DNA of 64,000 nucleotides from Bacteroidales bacterium (GTDB lineage Bacteria > Bacteroidota > Bacteroidia > Bacteroidales > Bacteroidaceae): positions 1 through 64,000 of the forward strand of contig SUXO01000009.1 in the NCBI GenBank assembly GCA_015060885.1, written 5' to 3'. This document shows, in pieces, positions 27,972 through 41,746 of this stretch. The position numbers were made by a program, and so were the translations under genes. The first letter of the stretch is position 1. Each line of letters opens with the position of its first letter. The notes beneath the pieces were generated by a model. It searched no databases. It worked only from the letters and a program-made list of their open reading frames with translations, and was not told where the DNA came from.

Positions 27972-27976
27972 TACTT

Positions 27977-28049
27977 ACGGGAATAGCTCAGTTGGTAGAG
28001 CACTGGTCTCCAAAACCAGGTGTCGGGAGTTCGAGCCTCTCTTCCCGTG
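27977..28049 (+). tRNA. tRNA-Trp (anticodon CCA)
   Basis: Acceptor stem ACGGGAA/TTCCCGT, anticodon stem CTGGT/ACCAG and loop CTCCAAA. Placement directly before secE is the common bacterial order. Confidence 0.95.
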
Positions 28050-28059
28050 CCATAAATAA

Positions 28060-28254
28060 ATGATTATGCTGACTAAATTCATAAATTACTGTAAGGAATC
28101 TTACAATGAGCTCGTGCATAAGACAACTTGGCCGACAATGAAACAATTGACGAGCCAAGCGTTTCTTGTTCTCTATGCATCATTGATGATCGCTTTTGTA
28201 GTCTTTGTAATGGACCAGGCGTTCCAGTTTGTAATGGAAATTGTTTATCCTTAA
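28060..28254 (+). CDS. secE: preprotein translocase subunit SecE
   Basis: A 64-residue single-helix form of SecE, the clamp subunit of SecYEG. ESYNELVHKTTWPTMKQLTSQA is the conserved amphipathic segment, followed by one membrane helix (about 35-58). It is at the short end of the bacterial range, which is normal for this phylum. Starts at 28060 and 28066 are both possible. The gene begins 10 nt after tRNA-Trp and is followed by nusG after 16 nt. Confidence 0.93.
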   Translation: MIMLTKFINYCKESYNELVHKTTWPTMKQLTSQAFLVLYASLMIAFVVFVMDQAFQFVMEIVYP

Positions 28255-28270
28255 TTAATCAAAGACAGTA

Positions 28271-28813
28271 ATGGCAGAGAACAATAAGAAATGGTATGTT
28301 CTGCGCGCTATTAGCGGTAAGGAGGCAAAAGTAAAGGAATATATCGAGGCTGATGTGAAGCTTCGTGGCCTTACCGACAAAGTGTCTCAGGTTCTTATCC
28401 CCACAGAAAAGGTAGTGACAGTCCGTAACGGCAAGAGAATCGTGAAGGAGAAGTCTTATCTCCCCGGTTATGTCCTTGTTGAGGCGGAACTTGTAGGTGA
28501 CATCGCATTCATGCTCCGTCACACTCCTAACGTGTTGGGCTTCCTGGGCGGCATGGAACAGCCGACTCCGATACGCCAGTCTGAAATCAACCGAATCCTC
28601 GGTACTGTAGATGAATTGCAGGAGACTCCTGAGGAGACAAGCCTCGAGTTCGCTCTCGGTGAGGTAGTGAAGGTAAACACAGGTCCTTTCACAGGTTTCA
28701 ATGGTGTAATTGAGGAAATCAACACCGAGAAGAAACGCCTGAAGGTTATGGTTAAGATCTTCGGCCGTTCGACTCCGGTTGATTTAGGTTATATGCAAGT
28801 AGATAAAGAGTGA
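28271..28813 (+). CDS. nusG: transcription termination/antitermination protein NusG
   Basis: A 180-residue NusG. The NGN domain starts with KKWYVLRAISGKEAKVKEYIE and includes PGYVLVEAEL; the C-terminal KOW domain has GEVVKVNTGPFTGFNGVIEE. It couples RNA polymerase to Rho and the ribosome. It sits in the standard secE-nusG-rplK order. Confidence 0.97.
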   Translation: MAENNKKWYVLRAISGKEAKVKEYIEADVKLRGLTDKVSQVLIPTEKVVTVRNGKRIVKEKSYLPGYVLVEAELVGDIAFMLRHTPNVLGFLGGMEQPTPIRQSEINRILGTVDELQETPEETSLEFALGEVVKVNTGPFTGFNGVIEEINTEKKRLKVMVKIFGRSTPVDLGYMQVDKE

Positions 28814-28866
28814 TGCGGCTTCCACACATCACTCGAATGTTGTTAATTTTATAGATTTTTTTTACA

Positions 28867-29310
28867 ATGGCAAAAGAAGTTGCTGGACTTATCAAGTTAC
28901 AGATTAAAGGTGGCGCAGCAAATCCATCACCTCCAGTAGGACCTGCACTTGGTTCTAAGGGAATCAACATCATGGAATTCTGCAAGGCGTTTAATGCCAG
29001 AACCCAGGATAAGGCCGGAAAAGTTTTGCCTGTTATCATTACTTACTATGCAGACAAGTCATTCGATTTCGTCGTAAAGACTCCACCTGTAGCAATCCAG
29101 TTGCTTGAGGTTGCTAAGATCAAGAGTGGATCTGCTGAGCCTAACCGTAACAAGGTTGCAACAGTAACCTGGGAGCAGGTAGAGGCTATCGCGAAAGAGA
29201 AGATGCCTGACTTGAACTGCTTTACTGTAGAGGCTGCCATGAAGATGGTTGCCGGTACAGCTAGAAGTATGGGTATCAGTGTAAGTGGAACTTTTCCCGC
29301 AAACAATTAA
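28867..29310 (+). CDS. rplK: 50S ribosomal protein L11
   Basis: A 147-residue L11 with the N-terminal [19 protein letters not shown] motif (thiostrepton-binding region) and the C-terminal RNA-binding domain ending in [12 protein letters not shown]. It forms part of the GTPase-associated centre. Confidence 0.98.
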   Translation: MAKEVAGLIKLQIKGGAANPSPPVGPALGSKGINIMEFCKAFNARTQDKAGKVLPVIITYYADKSFDFVVKTPPVAIQLLEVAKIKSGSAEPNRNKVATVTWEQVEAIAKEKMPDLNCFTVEAAMKMVAGTARSMGISVSGTFPANN

Positions 29311-29324
29311 AAATTTAGACTAGA

Positions 29325-30017
29325 ATGGGTAAACTGACAAAAAATCAAAAGTTAGCAGCCGCTAAAATTGACACAGCTAAATCCTATCCATTGACAGAGG
29401 CTGTTGAGTTGCTGAAGGAGATCACCTTCACCAAGTTCGATGCTTCAGTGGATATCGATGTACGCCTGGGCGTTGACCCTCGTAAGGCAAACCAGATGGT
29501 CAGAGGTGTTGTATCTCTGCCCAGCGGTACCGGTAAGGAGGTTCGCGTTCTTTGCTTGTGTACTCCCGATGTGGAAGAAGCTGCAAAGGCGGCAGGTGCT
29601 GACTATGTAGGTCTTGACGAGTATATCGAAAAGATCAAAGGTGGTTGGACGGATATCGACATTATCATCACAATGCCGTCCATTATGGGCAAATTAGGTG
29701 CTCTGGGTCGCGTGCTCGGTCCTCGTGGATTGATGCCTAACCCAAAGAGTGGTACCGTTACTATGGATATACCTAAGGCTGTTAAAGAGGTTAAGCAGGG
29801 TAAGATCGACTTCAAGGTAGACAAGGCTGGTATTGTACACGCTTCTATCGGTAAGGCATCTTTCACACCTGATGCGATTATAGCGAACGTTAAGGAGTTC
29901 ATGGCTACAATCCACAAGCTGAAACCTTCTACAGCGAAAGGTACATATGTTAAGAGTGTATTCCTGTCAACTACGATGAGCAAGGGTCTCCGTATCGATC
30001 CTAAGTCTATCGACTAA
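29325..30017 (+). CDS. rplA: 50S ribosomal protein L1
   Basis: A 230-residue L1 of the mobile stalk. [15 protein letters not shown]-type sequence ([19 protein letters not shown]) is the family signature. L1 often represses its own operon; no clear copy of its rRNA-like target was recognised in the rplK leader. Confidence 0.98.
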   Translation: MGKLTKNQKLAAAKIDTAKSYPLTEAVELLKEITFTKFDASVDIDVRLGVDPRKANQMVRGVVSLPSGTGKEVRVLCLCTPDVEEAAKAAGADYVGLDEYIEKIKGGWTDIDIIITMPSIMGKLGALGRVLGPRGLMPNPKSGTVTMDIPKAVKEVKQGKIDFKVDKAGIVHASIGKASFTPDAIIANVKEFMATIHKLKPSTAKGTYVKSVFLSTTMSKGLRIDPKSID

Positions 30018-30028
30018 TCTGATGAACT

Positions 30029-30544
30029 ATGAAGAAGGAAGATAAAGTAAATGTAATCGCCGCGATTGGCGATGTTCTCAAGGAATACGCACACTTCTAT
30101 TTGGTAGATGTAACTGCGATGAATTCTGCAGCTACAAACGCTATGCGTGCTAAATGTTACAAGCAGGAGGTTAAGATGGTCCTCGTTAAGAACACTCTTC
30201 TCAAGAAGGCGTTCGAGGCTTCAGAGATCGATTTCTCTCCACTCTATCCCTGTTTGAAAGGAACAACAGCTCTGTTGCTTTGCAACACTGCAAATGTCCC
30301 CGCAAAGTTGATCAAGGATGTTGCCGGTAAGGCTGAGATTCCTGCGCTCAAGGGTGCTTATGCTGAGGAGAGCTTCTATGTTGGCGCCGATCAGCTTGAG
30401 ACTCTTATCAACATCAAGAGCAAGAACGAGCTTATCGCTGAGGTTGTGGCATTGCTGCAGTCACCAATCAAGAACGTTGTTTCAGCTCTACAGTCTGGTG
30501 GTGACACCATCCACGGAGTTCTTAAGACACTCGGTGAAAGATAA
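30029..30544 (+). CDS. rplJ: 50S ribosomal protein L10
   Basis: A 171-residue L10, the stalk base that holds L7/L12 dimers. VKNTLLKKAFE and LKGTTALLL are in the N-terminal rRNA-binding part; the C-terminal helix carries the L12-binding repeats. Only 11 nt separate it from rplA, so there is no room for a long L10 leader. Confidence 0.96.
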   Translation: MKKEDKVNVIAAIGDVLKEYAHFYLVDVTAMNSAATNAMRAKCYKQEVKMVLVKNTLLKKAFEASEIDFSPLYPCLKGTTALLLCNTANVPAKLIKDVAGKAEIPALKGAYAEESFYVGADQLETLINIKSKNELIAEVVALLQSPIKNVVSALQSGGDTIHGVLKTLGER

Positions 30545-30588
30545 TAATCAAAATTCAATTAGTAAAAACAATTTAAATTTATACGAAA

Positions 30589-30966
30589 ATGGCAGATTTG
30601 AAAGCTCTTGCAGAAGAATTGGTTAACCTTACAGTAAAAGACGTTAACGAACTTGCAACAATCCTTAAAGAAGAATATGGTATCGAACCCGCTGCTGCAG
30701 CTGTTGCTGTTGCTGCTCCCGCTGCTGGTGCCGCTGGCGCTGCTGCTGAGGAGAAGACAGAGTTCGACGTAGTATTGAAGAGCGCTGGTGCAAACAAACT
30801 TCAGGTCGTTAAAGCAGTTAAAGAGGCTTGCGGTCTTGGTTTGAAAGAGGCTAAGGACCTTGTAGACGGTGCTCCCAGCACATTGAAAGAGGGCCTTCCC
30901 AAAGCTGAGGCTGAGTCTTTGAAGAAGGCTATCGAGGAGTCTGGTGCTGAGGTTGAGCTTAAGTAA
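30589..30966 (+). CDS. rplL: 50S ribosomal protein L7/L12
   Basis: A 125-residue stalk protein. Residues about 1-33 dimerise, an Ala-rich hinge (about 35-52) follows, and the C-terminal domain carries [27 protein letters not shown], the factor-binding surface. Confidence 0.98.
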   Translation: MADLKALAEELVNLTVKDVNELATILKEEYGIEPAAAAVAVAAPAAGAAGAAAEEKTEFDVVLKSAGANKLQVVKAVKEACGLGLKEAKDLVDGAPSTLKEGLPKAEAESLKKAIEESGAEVELK

Positions 30967-30980
30967 GCAACCCTAACCCT

Positions 30981-31035
30981 GCACAAGGGTATAATGGTTA
31001 AGAACCCCATAAATAGGGTTCTTAACCTTTTGTGC
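30981..31035 (+). promoter_or_regulatory. two-tier hairpin between rplL and rpoB
   Basis: The inner stem pairs 30996-31007 with 31016-31027 (12 bp, 8-nt loop). An outer stem pairs GCACAA (30981-30986) with TTGTGC (31030-31035). No T-tract follows. Position and form suggest partial attenuation or RNase III processing, as known between rplL and rpoB in E. coli; the mechanism here is inferred. Confidence 0.65.
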
Positions 31036-31071
31036 GTAAAATAAAAGTAAGTTCTAAAACATTCTTCCACA

Positions 31072-34000
31072 ATGTCGCTAAAAACTGATAATCAAAGAAT
31101 TAACTTTGCTTCTATAAAAGATCCGATGCCTTGTCCGGACTTTTTGGAAGTACAATTGAAATCTTTTGAGGATTTCCTCCAATTGGATACTCCTCCCGAA
31201 AAACGTGTGAACGATGGTCTTTACAAAGTGTTTGCAGAGAACTTCCCTATCACCGATACGAGGAATAACTTTGTATTGGAGTTTCTGGACTATTATATCG
31301 ACCCGCCCCGCTATTCCATTTCGGAATGTCTTGAACGCGGTCTCACATACAGTGTTCCCCTCAAAGCAAAGTTGAAACTCTATTGTACCGACCCCGATCA
31401 CGAGGATTTCGATACCGTGATTCAGGATGTCTTCTTGGGTCCCATCCCTTATATGACGAAGCAAGGTACATTCATTATCAATGGTGCCGAGCGTGTTGTG
31501 GTATCGCAGTTGCACCGTTCTCCCGGTGTATTCTTCGGTCAGAGTGTACACGCAAACGGTACACCCCTCTATTCGGCACGTATCATACCCTTTAAAGGTT
31601 CTTGGATTGAGTTTGCTACCGATATCAACAATATCATGTATGCATACATCGATCGTAAGAAGAAGTTGCCCGTAACAACCCTGTTGCGTGCTATCGGCTT
31701 TGAGTCGGACAAGGATATTCTCGAAATATTCGACCTTGCCGAGGATTTCAAAGTAACAAAGACAAATCTTAAAAAAGCGCTCGGTCGCAAAATGGCCGGT
31801 CGTGTGGTAAAGACAAAGCAAGAAGACTTTGTTGACCCCGACACCGGTGAAGTTGTTTCAATCGAGCGTAGCGAGGTTGTTGTAGAGAGAGAGGCTGTCC
31901 TGGACCAGGAACTCGTTGACCGTATCCTTGACAGCGGTGTAGAAACAATCCTCCTTCACAAAGAGAGTGCGGGCGAGGATACACTCGACTATTCTCTCAT
32001 CTTCAATACACTCGACAAAGATACCAGCAACTCTGAACGTGAGGCTGTAAACTACATCTTCCGCCAGTTGCGTAACGCCGAGCCTGCCGACGATGCAAGT
32101 GCCCGTGAGGTTATCAACAACCTCTTCTTCTCCGAGAAACGTTACGACCTGGGCGACGTCGGCCGTTATCGCATCAACCGCAAGTTGGGCCTTACAACCG
32201 ATATGTCGGTCAGAGTGTTGACAAAAGAGGACATTATTGAAATTATAAAATATCTGATAGGTCTTGTAAACTCAAAGGCTGTTGTCGACGATATCGACCA
32301 TTTGAGCAACCGTCGTGTGCGCACTGTTGGCGAGCAACTCTCAAACCAGTTCGCAATAGGTCTTGCCCGTATGGCCCGCACCATTCGTGAACGAATGAAT
32401 GTGCGCGACAACGAAGTGTTTACACCCACCGACCTTATCAACGCCAAAACCGTGTCGGCCGTTATCAATACCTTCTTCGGTACCAACGCCCTTTCACAGT
32501 TTATGGACCAGACAAACCCCTTGGCCGAGATAACCCACAAACGCCGTCTTTCGGCACTTGGCCCCGGTGGTCTTTCGCGTGAGCGTGCAGGTTTCGAGGT
32601 GCGTGACGTACACTACACACACTATGGTCGTCTTTGCCCCATTGAAACTCCCGAGGGTCCCAACATCGGTCTTATCTCTTCTTTGTGTATATACGCAAAG
32701 ATAAACGAACTTGGTTTCATTGTAACTCCTTATCGTAAAGCAGCCGATTGCAAAGTCGATATAGACAATGCAAACGTGACATACTATACTGCCGAAGAGG
32801 AAGAGGGCAAGATTATTGCCCAGGGTAATGCTCCGCTCGATGAGAACGGAAACTTCATCCTCAAAAGAGTAAAGACACGTCAGGATGCCGACTATCCTGT
32901 TGTAGCTCCCGAAAGAGTGGAGTTGATGGACGTTTCTCCCCAGCAGATTGCATCTATCGCCGCATCGCTCATTCCCTTCCTCGAACACGACGATGCCAAC
33001 CGTGCGTTGATGGGTTCGAACATGATGCGCCAGGCAGTACCCCTTCTCACCACCGAGGCACCCATCGTAGGTACCGGTATTGAGAAGAAACTCGTTGAGG
33101 ATTCACGTACACAGATAGTAGCCGAGGGCGACGGTGTCGTTGAGTTTGTCGATGCATCACGTATCGTAATCAAGTACGACCGCACCGAGGAGGAAGAGTT
33201 CGTAAGCTTCGAGCCCGCTTCCAAGGAGTATATAATCCCCAAATTCCGTCGTACCAACCAGAATATGACAATCGACCTTCGCCCCATCTGCGATAAAGGC
33301 CAGAAGGTGAAGGCCGGCGATATTCTTACCGAAGGGTATTCTACACAGGCCGGTGAGCTTGCGTTGGGTAAGAACCTCCTGGTAGCTTATATGCCGTGGA
33401 AGGGTTATAACTACGAGGATGCCATCGTGCTCAACGAGCGTGTTGTACGCGAGGATATCCTGACATCGGTTCACGTTGACGAGCTCTCACTCGAAGTGCG
33501 TGAGACAAAGCGTGGAATGGAGGAGTTCACATACGATATTCCCAACGTGAGCGAGGATGCAACAAAAGACCTCGACAAGAACGGTATAATCCGCATCGGT
33601 GCATATGTAAATCCCGGTGATATTATAATAGGTAAGATTACCCCCAAAGGCGAGTCCGACCCCACACCCGAAGAGAAACTCCTTCGCGCCATCTTCGGCG
33701 ACAAGGCAGGCGATGTGAAAGACGCTTCGCTCAAAGCTTCTCCCTCATTGCAGGGTGTTGTAATAGGCCGTCGTCTTTTCCAGAAGGCTGAAAAGACACG
33801 TTCGGCAAAATTGGCCGACAAAGCCAAACTGCCCAAAATAGATGACGAGTTTATGCAGAAGGTGGGAGCACTCAAAGAGATACTTGTAGACAAGTTGCTC
33901 GTGCTCATCAACGGCCGCGTATCACAGGGTGTCAAGGACTTTATGGGTACCGAGGTTATTGCCAAGGGTGCCAAGTTCGTGAAGAGCGAGCTCGAAGCAT

Positions 34001-34890
34001 TGAACTTCGACTCTGTACAGTTGAGCAAGTGGACAGCCGATGCCCACACCAACGACCTCATCCGTGCTCTTGTAATCAACTACCTGCACAAATATAAAGA
34101 ACTCGATGCCGAAGTAAAACGTGAGAAATTTGCCCTCACAATCGGTGACGAGCTGCCCTCGGGCACAATGAAGATGGCAAAGGTATACATTGCCAAGAAA
34201 CGTAAAATCGGTGTCGGTGACAAGATGGCCGGTCGCCACGGAAACAAGGGTATCGTATCGCGCGTAGTACGTCAGGAGGATATGCCCTTCCTGGCCGACG
34301 GAACACCTGTCGATATAGTTCTTAACCCGCTGGGTGTGCCTTCGCGTATGAACATCGGTCAGATATTCGAGACCGTTCTCGGCCGCGCAGGTAAGGAACT
34401 CGGTGTCAAGTTCGCAACCCCCATCTTCGACGGTGCAAAACTCGAAGACCTTTGCGAGTGGACCGACAAGGCCGGTCTTCCCCGTTACGGCAAGACATAT
34501 CTCTACGACGGCGGTACCGGTGAACAGTTCGACCACCCCGCAACAGTGGGTGTCAGCTATATGCTTAAACTCGGTCACATGGTCGAGGACAAGATGCACG
34601 CCCGTTCAATCGGTCCCTACTCACTCATCACCCAGCAGCCTCTTGGCGGTAAAGCCCAGTTCGGAGGCCAGCGTTTCGGAGAGATGGAGGTTTGGGCACT
34701 CGAAGCGTTCGGTGCAGCCCACATCTTGCAGGAGATTCTTACAATCAAGTCCGACGACGTTGCAGGCCGTTCAAAAGCATACGAGGCTATTGTCAAAGGC
34801 GATGCGATGCCAACACCATCGCTCCCCGAGTCGCTCAACGTATTGCTCCACGAGCTGCGCGGTTTAGGTTTGAGTATTTCATTCGAATAA
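31072..34890 (+). CDS. rpoB: RNA polymerase subunit beta
   Basis: A 1272-residue beta subunit, normal for Bacteroidetes. Conserved landmarks include the rifampicin-pocket region ([40 protein letters not shown], read around 32475-32590), [16 protein letters not shown] and the C-terminal [21 protein letters not shown]. The rifampicin-pocket residues look like the sensitive type ([19 protein letters not shown]). Confidence 0.99.
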   Translation: MSLKTDNQRINFASIKDPMPCPDFLEVQLKSFEDFLQLDTPPEKRVNDGLYKVFAENFPITDTRNNFVLEFLDYYIDPPRYSISECLERGLTYSVPLKAKLKLYCTDPDHEDFDTVIQDVFLGPIPYMTKQGTFIINGAERVVVSQLHRSPGVFFGQSVHANGTPLYSARIIPFKGSWIEFATDINNIMYAYIDRKKKLPVTTLLRAIGFESDKDILEIFDLAEDFKVTKTNLKKALGRKMAGRVVKTKQEDFVDPDTGEVVSIERSEVVVEREAVLDQELVDRILDSGVETILLHKESAGEDTLDYSLIFNTLDKDTSNSEREAVNYIFRQLRNAEPADDASAREVINNLFFSEKRYDLGDVGRYRINRKLGLTTDMSVRVLTKEDIIEIIKYLIGLVNSKAVVDDIDHLSNRRVRTVGEQLSNQFAIGLARMARTIRERMNVRDNEVFTPTDLINAKTVSAVINTFFGTNALSQFMDQTNPLAEITHKRRLSALGPGGLSRERAGFEVRDVHYTHYGRLCPIETPEGPNIGLISSLCIYAKINELGFIVTPYRKAADCKVDIDNANVTYYTAEEEEGKIIAQGNAPLDENGNFILKRVKTRQDADYPVVAPERVELMDVSPQQIASIAASLIPFLEHDDANRALMGSNMMRQAVPLLTTEAPIVGTGIEKKLVEDSRTQIVAEGDGVVEFVDASRIVIKYDRTEEEEFVSFEPASKEYIIPKFRRTNQNMTIDLRPICDKGQKVKAGDILTEGYSTQAGELALGKNLLVAYMPWKGYNYEDAIVLNERVVREDILTSVHVDELSLEVRETKRGMEEFTYDIPNVSEDATKDLDKNGIIRIGAYVNPGDIIIGKITPKGESDPTPEEKLLRAIFGDKAGDVKDASLKASPSLQGVVIGRRLFQKAEKTRSAKLADKAKLPKIDDEFMQKVGALKEILVDKLLVLINGRVSQGVKDFMGTEVIAKGAKFVKSELEALNFDSVQLSKWTADAHTNDLIRALVINYLHKYKELDAEVKREKFALTIGDELPSGTMKMAKVYIAKKRKIGVGDKMAGRHGNKGIVSRVVRQEDMPFLADGTPVDIVLNPLGVPSRMNIGQIFETVLGRAGKELGVKFATPIFDGAKLEDLCEWTDKAGLPRYGKTYLYDGGTGEQFDHPATVGVSYMLKLGHMVEDKMHARSIGPYSLITQQPLGGKAQFGGQRFGEMEVWALEAFGAAHILQEILTIKSDDVAGRSKAYEAIVKGDAMPTPSLPESLNVLLHELRGLGLSISFE

Positions 34891-34921
34891 TTAATTCCAT
34901 CACGTTTGTCAATATACAACT

Positions 34922-39268
<4,347 letters not shown>

Positions 39269-39283
39269 TCGGGTAACATAAAC

Positions 39284-39327
39284 AGAAACAAGAAGTGGCA
39301 CACTGCGGTGTGCCACTTCTTGTTTCT
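39284..39327 (+). terminator. terminator of the rpoBC operon
   Basis: A perfect 20-bp stem (39284-39303 with 39308-39327) with a TGCG loop. The 3' side is T-rich (CTTCTTGTTTCT). Confidence 0.9.
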
Positions 39328-39345
39328 AATAGTCCCGATAAATAT

Positions 39346-39375
39346 TTTGAATTATAAAAAATATAATTAATTTTG
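39346..39375 (+). promoter_or_regulatory. promoter of the lipid acyltransferase pair
   Basis: TTTG (39346-39349), an 18-nt spacer and TAATTTTG (39368-39375). The ATG follows 33 nt later. Confidence 0.65.
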
Positions 39376-39407
39376 CAATAAATAAGGTGATTAGGTGTAG
39401 AAGGACT

Positions 39408-40220
39408 ATGAGCAAGGTTTTTAAAATTGATATAGACGCAATTCTTGCTGCAAAAGCGGGTGAAAAAGCGCGTTATGTGCCACGCTTTTTGGTCTCCTAT
39501 CTTAAAAAAATTGTACATCAGGACGAGATAAACGAATTCATGTTCTTGAATGGCCATAAGCGTGACATAGAATTCATAGCAGCGTTTATGCAGTACTTCA
39601 ACAACTCGTTCGACATCGAAGGTCTTGAAAATCTCCCCGATGAAGGCCGTTTCACTTTCGTGAGCAACCACCCGCTTGGCGCGCAGGATGGCTTGGGCTT
39701 GGCCTATATCCTGGGACAGAAATATGAAGGCAAGATAAAATTGCTTGTCAACGACCTGCTTATGAACATACCACAGATATCATCGTTCTGGGTTCCCATA
39801 AACAAGACCGGCAAGCAGGCCCGCAATTTTCCCCAGCAGGTAAATGCGGCATTCGAGAGCGACAACCACATTGTTATGTTCCCCGCAGGCATCTGCTCGC
39901 GCAAACGTAACGGTATTATACGCGACCTCGAATGGAAAAAGACCTTTATCACAAAGAGTGTACAGACACAGCGCGATATTATCCCCATCCATTTTGAAGG
40001 CCGCAACTCGGATTTCTTCTACCGTCTGGCCAACATAAACGCAATGTTGGGGATAAAATTCAACATAGCAATGCTCTATTTGAGCGACGAAATGTTCAAA
40101 AACAGAAATAAAACATTTAAGGTAACAATTGGTAAGCCCATACCCTGGCAAACATTCGACTCGTCAAAAAAGCCTGCCGAATGGGCACAATATGTAAAGG
40201 AATTGGTTTATAAATTGTAA
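39408..40220 (+). CDS. glsA: PlsC-like O-acyltransferase, likely glycine/ornithine-lipid GlsA
   Basis: A 270-residue acyltransferase. FVSNHPLGAQDGLGL carries the His-Asp catalytic pair, here spaced as HX5D rather than the usual HX4D; VMFPAGICSRKRNG is the FPEG-like block, and PIHFEGRNSDFF is a conserved downstream block. Next to an OlsB/GlsB-like gene, this fits GlsA of Bacteroides, which adds the second (ester-linked) fatty acid to N-acyl-glycine to form glycine lipids. The assignment rests on neighbourhood and general family form. Start MSKVFKI at 39408 was chosen over 39387. Confidence 0.75.
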   Translation: MSKVFKIDIDAILAAKAGEKARYVPRFLVSYLKKIVHQDEINEFMFLNGHKRDIEFIAAFMQYFNNSFDIEGLENLPDEGRFTFVSNHPLGAQDGLGLAYILGQKYEGKIKLLVNDLLMNIPQISSFWVPINKTGKQARNFPQQVNAAFESDNHIVMFPAGICSRKRNGIIRDLEWKKTFITKSVQTQRDIIPIHFEGRNSDFFYRLANINAMLGIKFNIAMLYLSDEMFKNRNKTFKVTIGKPIPWQTFDSSKKPAEWAQYVKELVYKL

Positions 40221-40239
40221 AGCCTGCGACATAAGATAT

Positions 40240-41238
40240 ATGGAAGAGATTATAGCTCCGGTTCCAAAGGAACTGTTAAAGGCCGAATTGACCGAAGAGA
40301 AACGCTTGCGTTTCACACACCGCAGTAATAACGAGATTTACATTGTCACAGCCTTTGACTCGCCCAACGTGATGCGCGAGATAGGTCGTCTGCGCGAAAT
40401 AGCCTTCCGCGCAGCCGGTGGCGGTACAGGCAAGGCTGTCGATATCGACGAATTCGATACAATGGAGAACCCATACAAGCAGCTCATTGTGTGGAACCCC
40501 GAGTGCGACGATATCATAGGCGGTTACCGGTATATATTCGGCCGCGATGTCCGAATGGACGAGAACGGCGAACCTATGATTGCCACAGCTCACGGGATGT
40601 TCACCTTCTCCGAAAAGTTCATGAACGAGATACTCCCATACACAGTGGAGCTTGGCCGTGCCTTCGTGGCCTTGGAGTACCAGTCGTCGAAGATGGGTTC
40701 AAAGAGCATTTTTGCTCTCGACAACCTGTGGGATGGTCTTGGCGCACTCACCGTTGTAATCCCCAACGTTAAATACCTCTTCGGCAAGGTTACAATGTAT
40801 CCCACCTACCTTACGAAGGCACGCGATATGATACTTTACTTCTTGAAGAAACATTTTGCCGACCCCGATGGCCTGGTAGTCCCCACAACACCCCTTCTCA
40901 TAGAAACGCCCGAAGAGGAACTGGCGGCACTCTTCAACAAGGACACATTCAAAGAGGATTACCGTACACTAAAACAGGAGGTTCACAAATATGGCCTCGC
41001 CATTCCTCCTATGGTCAACGCCTATATGGGTTTGTCGCCCACGATGCGCATCTTCGGTACAGCTGTAAACCGCGGTTTCGGCAATGTCGAGGAGACAGGC
41101 CTGCTCATCGCAGTCAACGAGTTGCAGGACGACAAGAGAATGCGCTACATAGAATCGTTTGCCAAGGAGAACCCCGATGCCATAAAACTCACCTCAGGAG
41201 CAAATAAGGTATTCTATCCCATAAATAAAGAGAACTGA
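40240..41238 (+). CDS. glsB: GNAT-fold N-acyltransferase, likely glycine/ornithine-lipid GlsB
   Basis: A 332-residue protein of the OlsB/hemolysin-like acyltransferase family. [20 protein letters not shown] near residue 47 and the [12 protein letters not shown] segment are typical. The first step of amino-acid lipid synthesis, transfer of a 3-hydroxy fatty acyl group from acyl-ACP to the amino group of glycine or ornithine, is the expected reaction. It follows glsA by 19 nt and ends at a terminator, so the two form a dedicated operon. Confidence 0.78.
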   Translation: MEEIIAPVPKELLKAELTEEKRLRFTHRSNNEIYIVTAFDSPNVMREIGRLREIAFRAAGGGTGKAVDIDEFDTMENPYKQLIVWNPECDDIIGGYRYIFGRDVRMDENGEPMIATAHGMFTFSEKFMNEILPYTVELGRAFVALEYQSSKMGSKSIFALDNLWDGLGALTVVIPNVKYLFGKVTMYPTYLTKARDMILYFLKKHFADPDGLVVPTTPLLIETPEEELAALFNKDTFKEDYRTLKQEVHKYGLAIPPMVNAYMGLSPTMRIFGTAVNRGFGNVEETGLLIAVNELQDDKRMRYIESFAKENPDAIKLTSGANKVFYPINKEN

Positions 41239-41256
41239 TTACAATTATACGAAAGG

Positions 41257-41290
41257 CTCCGAGAACAAAATCCATTGCTCGGAGTTTTTT
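41257..41290 (+). terminator. terminator of the acyltransferase operon
   Basis: CTCCGAG (41257-41263) pairs with CTCGGAG (41278-41284), followed by TTTTTT. Confidence 0.85.
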
Positions 41291-41308
41291 CATTTAAGGC
41301 AATTATAT

Positions 41309-41740
41309 ATGAAAGTACAGATAATAAACAAATCGAAGCACCGGCTTCCGGCCTATGCCACCGACCTTTCCGCGGGAATGGATTTGAGGGCCAATCTCGA
41401 CTCTCCCATAGAACTGCAACCCCTGCAAAGAGTACTCGTTTCCACAGGGCTTTTTATGGCCCTTCCCGCAGGTTACGAAGCGCAGGTGCGCCCGCGCAGT
41501 GGTCTTGCAATAAAGAAGGGCATCACCGTGCTTAACTCTCCCGGTACCATAGATGCCGATTACCGTGGCGAGGTATGCGTGATACTGGTGAACCTCTCCT
41601 CGGAACCCTTTACCATAACCGATGGCGAGCGCATAGCTCAAATGGTAATAGCCCGTCACGAACAGGTGGAGTGGTGCGAGGTGGAACAACTTGACGAAAC
41701 AGAACGCGGTGCCGGCGGTTTCGGGCACACAGGTGTATAA
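41309..41740 (+). CDS. dut: dUTP diphosphatase
   Basis: A 143-residue trimeric dUTPase that hydrolyses dUTP to dUMP. All five motifs can be seen: [38 protein letters not shown] and the C-terminal [10 protein letters not shown] arm. First gene of a four-gene operon common in Bacteroidetes; 6 nt separate it from the TPR gene. Confidence 0.97.
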   Translation: MKVQIINKSKHRLPAYATDLSAGMDLRANLDSPIELQPLQRVLVSTGLFMALPAGYEAQVRPRSGLAIKKGITVLNSPGTIDADYRGEVCVILVNLSSEPFTITDGERIAQMVIARHEQVEWCEVEQLDETERGAGGFGHTGV

Positions 41741-41746
41741 ACTTTT

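Noticed and set aside
26742-30966. Different codon use in tuf and ribosomal genes as a sign of transfer
   Set aside because: The bias is toward codons typical of highly expressed genes, and the gene order is the standard vertical one.
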